Source: an uncultured Flavobacteriaceae bacterium
GTDB lineage: Bacteria; Bacteroidota; Bacteroidia; Flavobacteriales; Flavobacteriaceae
NCBI GenBank assembly: GCA_913062575.1
Contig: CAJXVT010000001.1
Span: forward strand, 62,001 to 126,000
Reading direction: 5' to 3'
DNA: 64,000 nt
The notes beneath the pieces are model-generated. The model was not told where the DNA came from. It did no database searches and worked only from the letters and a program-made list of their open reading frames with translations. How positions within the stretch are numbered: position 1 is the first letter of the stretch; every line of letters begins with the position of its first letter. Positions 1-8,572 of this stretch are shown here, piece after piece. A program made the position numbers and the translations under genes.

Positions 1-306
1 ACTTGGTGTGCTCCTTGTAAAAAAGAAATGCCAGATTTATTGGAAGCCCAACATATATTAAAAAAAGACAACTATGTTTTTCTATTGGTTTCTGATGAGT
101 CTCAAGAGAAAATAGTTGAATTTAAGAATAAAATGAAGTACGGTTTTACCTATTTAAAATCGACTAAAACAACATCTTCATTTGGAATTTATGCATTGCC
201 AACCACTTTTATTTATAATGAAAAAGGAGTGAAAGTAGATGAGGTTATTGGTGCAGTAACATGGAATTCAAAAGAAATGATACACAAGTTAAAAAACATC
301 AAATGA
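1..306 (+). CDS. Thioredoxin-like/TlpA-family protein, C-terminal part (5' truncated by window edge)
   Basis: Frame 1 reads TWCAPCKKEMPDLLEAQ... from base 1 (WCxPC redox motif) and ...LPTTFIYNEKG (cis-Pro region). Confidence 0.85.
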   Translation, partial: TWCAPCKKEMPDLLEAQHILKKDNYVFLLVSDESQEKIVEFKNKMKYGFTYLKSTKTTSSFGIYALPTTFIYNEKGVKVDEVIGAVTWNSKEMIHKLKNIK

Positions 307-1502
307 AAAAAGTAATCCTAGTATTCTGTATTGTTAGTGTGTTTATTGGTTGCCAAAAAAAAGAATTGGTAATTACTGATATTCCGTTTGAATTTGGAAT
401 TAACAACGCAGAACCAAATTTAGTAGCGCAAGACGGAAAGTTATCACTTTCATGGGTAAACTCTATCAGAGGAAAAGAAGCAACATTGTATTACAGTCAA
501 TTAGAAAATGATGTATGGAATGCACAATCTAAAATTTCTTCTGGAAATGATTGGTTTGTGAACTGGGCAGATTTCCCAGCAAATGCAACTAACGGAGGTG
601 TTTTGTTAACCAGTCATTTGCAAAAGTCGGCTACAGGAACATATACCTATGATGTAATTCTGAATCTCCGAAAATTGAACGGCGAAATTATTAAAGAAAA
701 TTTTTTATTGAATACAGATGGAATGGAAGCAGAACATGGTTTTGTTAGTGTAATTCCTAATGAAAAAGATGGTTTTTTGATTACGTGGTTAGATGGCAGA
801 AATACTGTAAAAGAAATGGAAAATAATCATCATAAAGCAATGACTATTAGAGCTGCTGAAATTTCTAGTGATGGAATAATCTTTAACGAAACTCAGTTAG
901 ACGGTAGAACGTGTGATTGCTGCCAGACTTCAATTACAATGACTCAGAATGGACCAATGATTGTGTATAGGGATAGAAGTAATAAGGAAATTAGAGATAT
1001 TTATTTCTCTCAGAGAATCAATAATAAATGGACAGAACCGACAGTTGTTTATAATGATAATTGGAAAATTAATGGTTGTCCTGTAAATGGGCCAAAAGTA
1101 GTTTCAAATAGTAAAAACACAGCGGTTTCTTGGTTTACAGTAGCTGAAGGAAACCCTAAAGTTAAGATTTCATTTTTATCAGATACTACAACTTTCGATG
1201 CTCCAATTATCTTAAATGACGTGGATGCAATTGGAAGAGTAGATCTTGCTTTTATAAATAACAATGAAGTATTGGTGAGTTATATGGAATCTGATGAAGC
1301 GGACACCTATTTACGCTGTAAAAAAGTGCATAAGAACGGAACTGTTTCTGAAGCGATAACAATTTCTAAAATAAATTCAGGAAGAAGTACTGGTGTTCCT
1401 CAATTAGAAATTATGGACGGTTTTGCATATATGGTTTGGACCACTTCTATTGAAAAGAAAAACCAACTTAAAGCAGTGAAATTTAATCTAGATGGAATTT
1501 AG
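303..1502 (+). CDS. Secreted lipoprotein, exo-alpha-sialidase/BNR-repeat-like
   Basis: MKKVILVFCIVSVFIGCQKKE lipobox. Start at 303 overlaps the upstream stop (ATGA) and is in frame with the 261 ORF. Confidence 0.6.
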   Translation: MKKVILVFCIVSVFIGCQKKELVITDIPFEFGINNAEPNLVAQDGKLSLSWVNSIRGKEATLYYSQLENDVWNAQSKISSGNDWFVNWADFPANATNGGVLLTSHLQKSATGTYTYDVILNLRKLNGEIIKENFLLNTDGMEAEHGFVSVIPNEKDGFLITWLDGRNTVKEMENNHHKAMTIRAAEISSDGIIFNETQLDGRTCDCCQTSITMTQNGPMIVYRDRSNKEIRDIYFSQRINNKWTEPTVVYNDNWKINGCPVNGPKVVSNSKNTAVSWFTVAEGNPKVKISFLSDTTTFDAPIILNDVDAIGRVDLAFINNNEVLVSYMESDEADTYLRCKKVHKNGTVSEAITISKINSGRSTGVPQLEIMDGFAYMVWTTSIEKKNQLKAVKFNLDGI

Positions 1503-1553
1503 TCTAGTCTCTCTTCTGTCTTATCTTAATTTTCTACTAACCACTAACTAATT

Positions 1554-2240
1554 TTACTCAATAATTTCAACTTTCATAGGTACATCAACCACAGGCCATT
1601 CTTTAATATCTGTTTTTAAATTGGCTATCTTACGCATCGCTTCAAATCCAGAAATAACTTCTCCAAAAACAGTATGCTCATTGTTTAAATGATGGGCTCC
1701 ATTTTTACTTTGTACAATGTAAAATTCAAATGGACTTGAGAGTTTGTTTGGGTTGTTCTCCCAATGTCTTGCAGCTGCCAAAGCCCCGTATTTATGTTTT
1801 CTATGCGATCTAAATTCCGGTTTCATTAAATAGTTACCATATTTCTGACGTTGTCGCATGGTATAATCTTCATCAGAATTGCCTCCTTGAATTACAAAGT
1901 TCTTTGCAACTCTATAAAATACTGTAGTATCAAAATATTTAATTTTAGTTAGGAAAATAAAATTAGCTCTATGAATAGGAGTGTCGTTGTATAATCGTAA
2001 TTTAATATCTCCAAAGCTTGTTTTAATAACTACTTTGGTTTCTTTGTTGGTCTTCTCGTATTCAGTAAAAAAAGCCTCTACATTATGTCGTCTTAAACTG
2101 TCCCATGTTTTTTCTGCTTTTTTAATTGGTTTTACTTCCTTTTCTATAATTGGTTCTACTAGTTGTTTATTCTTTTTTTCTTCACAGCTAATTATCGACA
2201 ATAGTAAAGTAATACTTAAAAGTAGTTTGAATAACTTCAT
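1554..2240 (-). CDS. Cyclophilin-type peptidylprolyl isomerase lipoprotein
   Basis: MKLFKLLLSITLLLSIISCEEKK lipobox, then VVIKTSFGDIKLRLYNDTPIHRANF...FYRVAKNFVIQGG cyclophilin core. Internal Met chosen over the ORF-track start. Confidence 0.8.
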   Translation of the reverse strand: MKLFKLLLSITLLLSIISCEEKKNKQLVEPIIEKEVKPIKKAEKTWDSLRRHNVEAFFTEYEKTNKETKVVIKTSFGDIKLRLYNDTPIHRANFIFLTKIKYFDTTVFYRVAKNFVIQGGNSDEDYTMRQRQKYGNYLMKPEFRSHRKHKYGALAAARHWENNPNKLSSPFEFYIVQSKNGAHHLNNEHTVFGEVISGFEAMRKIANLKTDIKEWPVVDVPMKVEIIE

Positions 2241-2261
2241 TTTAAATTGATTGTTTATTGA

Positions 2262-2291
2262 TTGCAAAGATAATTGATTTTGCTACATTTG
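2262..2291 (+). promoter_or_regulatory. Bacteroidota promoter TTG-N19-TACATTTG for idi
   Basis: TTG at 2262-2264, TACATTTG at 2284-2291, only 4 nt before the idi ATG (2296). Confidence 0.6.
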
Positions 2292-2295
2292 TTTC

Positions 2296-2841
2296 ATGGT
2301 TGAAGAGCAAGTTATTTTAGTTGATACAAATGATAACCAAATTGGTTTAATGCCAAAAATGGAGGCCCATGAAAAAGCATTGTTACATCGTGCATTTTCT
2401 GTATTTACATTTAATGATAAAGGCGAATTACTTCTACAGCAAAGAGCTGCAGATAAATACCATTCGCCGTTATTATGGACTAATACTTGTTGTTCGCATC
2501 AACGAAACGGGGAAACTTCTTTAGAGGCAGGTAAACGTCGTTTACAAGAAGAAATGGGATTTACCTGTGAGTTAGAAGACGTGTTTTCTTTTATCTACAA
2601 AGCACCGTTTGACAATGGATTAACAGAGCATGAATTAGATCATGTACTTATTGGGAAGTTTAACCTAAACCCAGTTGTTAACCCTGAAGAAGTAGAAAGT
2701 TTTAAATGGATGTCTTTGGATGCTGTAAAAGCAGAAATGGAAAATAAACCAGAAATATATACAGAATGGTTTAAAATTATTTTTAAAGAATCATTTGAAA
2801 AGATTACGAATTATAAATCACGAAAACTTGATTTTCTTTAA
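2296..2841 (+). CDS. idi: Isopentenyl-diphosphate delta-isomerase (type I, Nudix fold)
   Basis: LLLQQRAADKYHSPLLWTNTCCSHQRNGE and RLQEEMGF Nudix-like motifs typical of Idi. Confidence 0.92.
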   Translation: MVEEQVILVDTNDNQIGLMPKMEAHEKALLHRAFSVFTFNDKGELLLQQRAADKYHSPLLWTNTCCSHQRNGETSLEAGKRRLQEEMGFTCELEDVFSFIYKAPFDNGLTEHELDHVLIGKFNLNPVVNPEEVESFKWMSLDAVKAEMENKPEIYTEWFKIIFKESFEKITNYKSRKLDFL

Positions 2842-2871
2842 TCTTTTAGTTTCAATTTTTAAATAAAAAAA

Positions 2872-3285
2872 ATGCCTAAAGTTACTGCACATAGAAAAGC
2901 GCATTTTAATGCGGCACACAGATTGTTTAATCCAGCATGGTCTGACGAAAAAAATGCCACCATTTTTGGAAAATGTAGTAATCCTCATTATCACGGGCAT
3001 AATTACGACTTAACCGTTTCTGTAACTGGAGAAATTGATCCGGTAACAGGGTTTGTAATGGACTTGTCTATTTTACGTGAATTGATTAAAAGCGAAATAG
3101 AAGAAGCTTTTGATCATAAAAACTTAAATGTAGAAGTAGCAGAATTTAAAAACTTGAATCCGACTGTAGAAAATATTTCAGTGGTTATTTACAATAAACT
3201 TAGAGCTAAAATCAAAACATCATTGGACATTTCTGTTACGTTGTATGAAACTCCTAGAAATTATGTTACGTATTCTGGTGAGTAG
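2872..3285 (+). CDS. 6-pyruvoyl-tetrahydropterin synthase / 6-carboxytetrahydropterin synthase family (PTPS-II-like motif)
   Basis: KCSNPHYHGHNY, GEIDPVTGFVMDL, FDHKNLN and NPTVENIS motifs. Spacing CxxxxxHGH. Confidence 0.85.
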   Translation: MPKVTAHRKAHFNAAHRLFNPAWSDEKNATIFGKCSNPHYHGHNYDLTVSVTGEIDPVTGFVMDLSILRELIKSEIEEAFDHKNLNVEVAEFKNLNPTVENISVVIYNKLRAKIKTSLDISVTLYETPRNYVTYSGE

Positions 3286-3446
3286 ACAAGTCTAAAGAAT
3301 TTAATCATCTTCATTCTCCTTTTTGTGTTTTTTATATCCAATAACTAGTCTTACACCCAATCTTGCAGATAAGATGATGTCAATGACTATTACAATGTTA
3401 AAACCGTCTATTATTTTTTATGTTATAATATTTGTCGTTTTTATCA

Positions 3447-4013
3447 TTACTTAATTCTTTTAATAGACCTTATCATTACTGGTTCTATTAAACGTTGATT
3501 TTTATTTTCTCCAGATTGAATTTTTCGAACGATATCCATTCCTTTAATAACTTTTCCAAAAGCAGCAAAACCATAACCATCAGGGTTTCTTTTACCTGCA
3601 AAATCTAATGCGGGTTGTGCATTGATACAAATAAAGAAACTGTTAGTTGCAGTATTCGGCTCACTTCTAGCCATAGATAGTGTTCCGTTTTTATGAAGAA
3701 TTCCGGTTTTCTCGGTCGTTTCTATTTCAATCGCATCAAAATCTTTTCCTTCACCTTTTCCGCCTTGAATAACTTCTATTTTAATATCTCGTGTTGCTTC
3801 GTTTTCTGGAGTTGTTACTCTAAAAAAGGATCCATTTGTATACAAGCCTGCATCCACATATTTTAAAAAGTTAGCAACAGTAATTGGTGCTTTGTCAGGA
3901 TATAATTCTACTATAATGGTTCCTTCGGTAGTTTCAATCTCACAATTAATGGTATTGTTGCAGCTCATTAATGTAATAGCAAATACAAGAAGCATAAATG
4001 TTTTTGATTTCAT
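3447..4013 (-). CDS. Cyclophilin-type peptidylprolyl isomerase lipoprotein
   Basis: MKSKTFMLLVFAITLMSCNN lipobox. IIVELYPDKAPITVANFLKYVD...GSFFRV cyclophilin core. Confidence 0.82.
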   Translation of the reverse strand: MKSKTFMLLVFAITLMSCNNTINCEIETTEGTIIVELYPDKAPITVANFLKYVDAGLYTNGSFFRVTTPENEATRDIKIEVIQGGKGEGKDFDAIEIETTEKTGILHKNGTLSMARSEPNTATNSFFICINAQPALDFAGKRNPDGYGFAAFGKVIKGMDIVRKIQSGENKNQRLIEPVMIRSIKRIK

Positions 4014-4119
4014 AGTTTTGGTAAGTTGAGTTTTTAAAGATATAGAAAAGTTAATTAATTTATATTTCGTATGTTAAAACTAAATTTCATTGTAAATTTG
4101 TTTTAGTTAAAAAGAACCT

Positions 4120-5097
4120 ATGAGCATCCACCAATTTTTAAAATTTCAACCAATCCTAAAAGAAAAAATTTGGGGAGGAGAAAAGTTGTCAAACCTTTTA
4201 AATAAGAACTCTACTAAAACCAATATTGGAGAAAGTTGGGAGATTTCTGACGTAGAAAATGATACATCAATCGTTGCAAACGGAGCTTTACAAGGAAAGA
4301 GTTTAAAAGAATTAATTGCTAATTTTAAAGGGGATTTAGTTGGTGATACTATTTACAAACATTTTGGAGAGAAATTTCCGTTATTGATTAAGTTCATCGA
4401 TGCCAAAGAAGCATTAAGCATACAATTACATCCAAATGATGCGTTGGCAAAAGAACGCCACAATTCTTTTGGTAAAACAGAAATGTGGTATGTGATGCAA
4501 GCAGATGAAAAAGCAAACTTAATTGTTGGCTTTCAAAAAGAAGTTACTTCTCAAGAATATGTTAAGAGTCTTGAAAGTAAAACATTGTTAGATATTTTAA
4601 ATATTGATGAAGTTTCTGAAGGTGATGTGTATTTTATTCCGACAGGAAGAGTGCATGCAATTGGAGCAGGTGTGTTGCTTGCAGAGATTCAACAAACATC
4701 AGATGTTACTTACAGAATATATGATTGGGACAGACCAAATCCAGATGGAACGTTTAGAGATTTACATACTGAAGAAGCTATAGATGCAATCGATTATAAA
4801 GTTCAAGATACTTATAAAACTAACTATTTAAAAGTAGAGAACAATTCTTCGGAAATAGTTTCTTGTCCATATTTCACAACAAATGTGTTGCCAATTACAG
4901 AACATATTCAAATTGATCACAGAGGTAAAGACTCTTTTGTTATTTATATGTGTGTAAAAGGTGAAGTGGAATTCAAGCACCAAAATCAACAAGAAAAATT
5001 GCAACAAGGTGAAACAATATTAGTTCCAGCTTGTATCAATGAGTTTTCAATTGATACTACAAGTAACTCGGAATTATTAGAAGTATATATCAAATAA
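4120..5097 (+). CDS. manA: Mannose-6-phosphate isomerase, class I
   Basis: LSIQLHPND, EMWYVM and VYFIPTGRVHAIGAGVLLAEIQQTSDVTYRIYDW are class I PMI motifs. Confidence 0.9.
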   Translation: MSIHQFLKFQPILKEKIWGGEKLSNLLNKNSTKTNIGESWEISDVENDTSIVANGALQGKSLKELIANFKGDLVGDTIYKHFGEKFPLLIKFIDAKEALSIQLHPNDALAKERHNSFGKTEMWYVMQADEKANLIVGFQKEVTSQEYVKSLESKTLLDILNIDEVSEGDVYFIPTGRVHAIGAGVLLAEIQQTSDVTYRIYDWDRPNPDGTFRDLHTEEAIDAIDYKVQDTYKTNYLKVENNSSEIVSCPYFTTNVLPITEHIQIDHRGKDSFVIYMCVKGEVEFKHQNQQEKLQQGETILVPACINEFSIDTTSNSELLEVYIK

Positions 5098-5180
5098 ATC
5101 TACTTTTCAAACTTCATTTTTTAGGACTCATAAACCCATATTAATTTTTTATCTTTGGACTTCATTTAAAAACTAAAAGA

Positions 5181-6374
5181 ATGCCAGGATTTGAATTATT
5201 TGGAGATGCAGAGCGTAAAGAGGTAAATGACGTTTTAGAAAGCGGCGTTTTAATGCGTTACGGATTTGATGGTGCTAGAAACGGACATTGGAAAGCAAAG
5301 GAATTAGAACAAGAATTACAAGATAACTTAGGAGTAAAACATGCACAATTAACAAGTAGTGGAACTACTGCGTTGAATGTAGCATTGGCTGTATTAGGTG
5401 TTGGAGCAGGAGATGAGGTAATTATGCCAACATTTACATTTGTAGCAAGTTTCGAATCTATTTTGGCAGCAGGAGCAACACCTATTTTAGTGGAAATTGA
5501 CGATACATTAACTTTAGATCCTAAAGCTGTTGAAGCTGCAATTACACCAAAAACAAAGGTGGTAATGCCAGTACATATGTGTGGTTCTATGGCGGATTTA
5601 GATGCGTTGAAAGCAATTTGTGATACACATAATTTAATCTTACTAGAAGATGCTTGTCAAGCAATTGGAGCTTCTTATAAAGGACAAAAACTAGGAACGA
5701 TTGGAGATGCTGGTTGTTTTTCTTTTGACTATGTAAAAACAATTACTTGTGGCGAAGGAGGAGCAATGGTTACCAATGACCCAAATTTAGCAGTAAATGC
5801 AGATCATTATACAGATCATGGTCACGATCATGTTGGAAATGATAGAGGAGCAGAATCTCATCCTTTTTTAGGATACAACTATAGAATTTCTGAATTGAAT
5901 GCTGCTGTAGGATTGGCACAAGTAAGAAGATTAGATGGTTTTGTAGAAACACAACGTAAAAATAAGAAAGTATTAAAAGATGCTTTGAAAACAATTCCAG
6001 AAGTAACCTTTAGAAGAATTCCGGATGAAGACGGAGATAGTGCAGGATTCTTATCATTCTTTATGGAAACAAAAGAATTGACAGATAAAGTAGTAAAAGC
6101 ATTTAAAGAACACGGAGTAGATGCATATTGGAATTATTTTGATAACGATTGGCATTATGTACGTAAATGGAGTCATTTAAAAGACCAAGTTTCTTTATTC
6201 CCATTATCTGATCAGATAATGAATGGAATGCAAGATTTAAATACTGCTGAATTCCCACAGTCGGATGATCTTATTTCAAGAAATATTTCTTGTTTGATTA
6301 AATTATCTTGGACAGAAGAGCAATTAAACGAAAGAGCAGCTAATATGGTTGCAGCAATTAAATCAGTACTATAA
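5181..6374 (+). CDS. kdnA: DegT/DnrJ/EryC1/StrS-family PLP aminotransferase, likely 8-amino-3,8-dideoxy-manno-octulosonate transaminase
   Basis: DegT fold with SFDYVKTITCGEGGAM (PLP Lys region) and YNYRISELNAAVGLAQ. Neighbourhood contains kdsB and a KdnB-like oxidase. Confidence 0.75.
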   Translation: MPGFELFGDAERKEVNDVLESGVLMRYGFDGARNGHWKAKELEQELQDNLGVKHAQLTSSGTTALNVALAVLGVGAGDEVIMPTFTFVASFESILAAGATPILVEIDDTLTLDPKAVEAAITPKTKVVMPVHMCGSMADLDALKAICDTHNLILLEDACQAIGASYKGQKLGTIGDAGCFSFDYVKTITCGEGGAMVTNDPNLAVNADHYTDHGHDHVGNDRGAESHPFLGYNYRISELNAAVGLAQVRRLDGFVETQRKNKKVLKDALKTIPEVTFRRIPDEDGDSAGFLSFFMETKELTDKVVKAFKEHGVDAYWNYFDNDWHYVRKWSHLKDQVSLFPLSDQIMNGMQDLNTAEFPQSDDLISRNISCLIKLSWTEEQLNERAANMVAAIKSVL

Positions 6375-6383
6375 ATTAGTGTC

Positions 6384-6403
6384 ATTCCTGCGAAAGCAGG
6401 AAT
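6384..6403. repeat. Short REP-like hairpin ATTCCTGC-GAAA-GCAGGAAT
   Basis: Perfect 8-bp inverted repeat with GAAA loop in the kdnA-kdsB intergenic gap, inside GTCATTCCTGCGAAAGCAGGAATCTCAT. Confidence 0.7.
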
Positions 6404-6431
6404 CTCATTTTAAGAATAAAATTGATAAAGA

Positions 6432-7163
6432 ATGAAAATTATTGCAATGATTCCTGCTCGTTATGGAGCAACTCGATTTCCGGGTAAATTAATGGCGGAT
6501 TTAGGTGGTAAACCTGTAATTGTTAGAACTTATGAAGCAACTGTTGCTACAAAATTGTTTGATGATGTTTATGTGGTTACTGATAGTGAAATCATTAAAG
6601 CAGAAGTAGAGAAGTATGGAGGAAAGGCAATTATGAGCATTAAAGAACACGAATGTGGTTCTGATCGTATTGCTGAAGCAGTAGAACACTTAGATGTAGA
6701 TATTGTGGTAAATGTTCAAGGTGATGAACCTTTTGTAAAGAAAGAACCTTTAGTAAAAGTTCTTGAGGTGTTTAAAGGAAAAGATGCAGAGCAAATAGAT
6801 TTGGCTTCTTTGATGCAAGAAATTACAGATTGGAAAGATATTACAGATCCAAATTATGTAAAAGTAATTGTTGATAAAAACGACTATGCTTTATATTTTT
6901 CTCGTTCACCAATTCCGTATCCTAGAGATAAAGATGCAGGAGCTAGGTATTTTGAGCATATAGGTGTCTATGCTTTTAGAAAACAAGCAATCTTAGATTT
7001 TTATAAATTACCAATGCGAACACTTGAAGCAACAGAGAAAATAGAATGTATTCGTTATTTAGAATATGGAAAGAAAATAAAAATGGTGGAGACAGATTTT
7101 ATGGGTATCGAAATTGATACACCAGAAGATTTGATTAAAGCTCAAAAATATTTAAACCAATAA
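6432..7163 (+). CDS. kdsB: 3-deoxy-manno-octulosonate (or 8-amino derivative) cytidylyltransferase
   Basis: [35 protein letters not shown]...VVTDSEI...NVQGDEPF. Confidence 0.93.
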   Translation: MKIIAMIPARYGATRFPGKLMADLGGKPVIVRTYEATVATKLFDDVYVVTDSEIIKAEVEKYGGKAIMSIKEHECGSDRIAEAVEHLDVDIVVNVQGDEPFVKKEPLVKVLEVFKGKDAEQIDLASLMQEITDWKDITDPNYVKVIVDKNDYALYFSRSPIPYPRDKDAGARYFEHIGVYAFRKQAILDFYKLPMRTLEATEKIECIRYLEYGKKIKMVETDFMGIEIDTPEDLIKAQKYLNQ

Positions 7164-7167
7164 TACT

Positions 7168-7198
7168 AAAACCTCATATAAATTATATGAGGTTTTTT
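7168..7198 (+). terminator. Rho-independent terminator after kdsB
   Basis: AAAACCTCATATAAATTATATGAGGTTTTTT hairpin plus T-run. Confidence 0.75.
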
Positions 7199-7210
7199 AA
7201 TTTTAGATAG

Positions 7211-7903
7211 ATGTATAAAAATATCAAAGTCATTGCTTTTGATGCAGATGATACGCTGTGGGTTAATGAAACTTATTTTAGAGAAGCAGAACATCAGTTT
7301 GCAAAACTATTGACAGCTTTCGAAACCGAAAATAAAATTGAACAAGAGCTTTTTAAGACAGAAATCAAAAACCTTGATTTATATGGTTACGGAGTAAAAG
7401 GTTTTATGTTGTCTATGGTTGAATGTGCTTTAGAAATTTCTAATAACAATTTAAATCCGACGTTATTAAACGATATTTTAAACATTGGTAAAGAGATGTT
7501 AGAAAAACCCATCGAATTGCTAGATGGAGTAGAAGAGGTGTTGAAAGGATTGCAAGGAAAGTACAAATTGATTGTTGCTACCAAAGGAGATCTGTTAGAT
7601 CAAGAACGTAAATTAGAAAAATCTGGCCTGCTGCAGTATTTTCATCACATAGAAGTAATGAGTGAGAAAAAAGCAGCTGATTATAAAAAATTACTTTCTC
7701 ATTTAGATATTGAATCCAAGGAGTTGTTAATGATAGGGAATTCTTTAAAATCAGATATTTTACCACTGGTTAAGATTGGAGCTTCTGCAATTCATGTTCC
7801 GTTTCATACAACCTGGGCTCATGAAGAAGTATCTGCTATTGAGCAATCAACAACTGCGTATAAAACAGTAGCATCAATAACAGAAATATTAGAATTTGTT
7901 TAA
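7211..7903 (+). CDS. HAD-family hydrolase (YjjG-like)
   Basis: IAFDADDTLW motif I, LIVATKGDL motif II, MIGNSLKSDILPLVKIGASAIHVP motif IV. Confidence 0.82.
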   Translation: MYKNIKVIAFDADDTLWVNETYFREAEHQFAKLLTAFETENKIEQELFKTEIKNLDLYGYGVKGFMLSMVECALEISNNNLNPTLLNDILNIGKEMLEKPIELLDGVEEVLKGLQGKYKLIVATKGDLLDQERKLEKSGLLQYFHHIEVMSEKKAADYKKLLSHLDIESKELLMIGNSLKSDILPLVKIGASAIHVPFHTTWAHEEVSAIEQSTTAYKTVASITEILEFV

Positions 7904-8526
7904 TGGAATATTTAGAGATAGAAACCTGGAATCGCAAACAGCATTTCGAGCATTTTAAAGAATTGTTAGATCCTTATTTTGCAGTTACTGTAGAAGTTGA
8001 TGTAACGAAAGCATATCAAACAGCTAAAGAAAAAGAGTTACCGTTTTTTGTGTTGTATTTGCATGCATGTATGAAGGCAATTAATGCTATTGAGAACTTT
8101 AAGTATAGAATTACAAACGAAGAAAGAATTAGAATCTATGATGTAATTCATGCTTCAGCAACCATTATGAGACCAGATCATACTTTTGGGTTTTCATTTA
8201 TTCATTATTCAGAGAGCTTTGATAAGTTTTATCAGAATTTTAATAAAGAAAAAGAACGAATTTTAAATTCAACAGATTTATTTCCACCAATTAATTCTGA
8301 TGATTGTGTGTATTGCTCTGCCTTGCCTTGGATAAATTTCACAGGACATAAGGAGCCAAAGAATAGTGAAAGTGATTCAATTACCAGATTAGCGTTTGGG
8401 AAGTTTGTAGAGAAAGAAAACAAACTAAAAATGCCCGTCTCTATAACGGTAAATCATGCGCTGATAGATGGCTATCATGTGAGTTTGTTTTTTGAAAATT
8501 ATCAAAAAGCATTAGATAGTATTTAA
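7903..8526 (+). CDS. Type A chloramphenicol acetyltransferase-like acyltransferase
   Basis: CAT fold signatures ending SITVNHALIDGYHVSLFFE (active-site HxxxDG). TAATG overlap with the upstream HAD gene. Confidence 0.82.
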   Translation: MEYLEIETWNRKQHFEHFKELLDPYFAVTVEVDVTKAYQTAKEKELPFFVLYLHACMKAINAIENFKYRITNEERIRIYDVIHASATIMRPDHTFGFSFIHYSESFDKFYQNFNKEKERILNSTDLFPPINSDDCVYCSALPWINFTGHKEPKNSESDSITRLAFGKFVEKENKLKMPVSITVNHALIDGYHVSLFFENYQKALDSI

Positions 8527-8543
8527 TAACCAAAAAGTTTATT

Positions 8544-8551
8544 TATTTTTG
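8544..8551 (+). promoter_or_regulatory. Bacteroidota -7 element (TATTTTTG) upstream of kdnB
   Basis: Matches TAnnTTTG about 20 nt before the kdnB start. No clear TTG -33 identified. Confidence 0.5.
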
Positions 8552-8572
8552 CAGCAAATAAGATAACACACT

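Noticed and set aside
1981-2250. Plus-strand 89-aa ORF overlapping the first PPIase
   Set aside because: Antisense to the cyclophilin lipoprotein, and its hydrophobic stretch is the reverse of the signal-peptide region.
5770-5994. Minus-strand ORF (74 aa) inside kdnA
   Set aside because: Antisense to a strongly supported coding frame; low-complexity hydrophobic composition typical of shadow ORFs.
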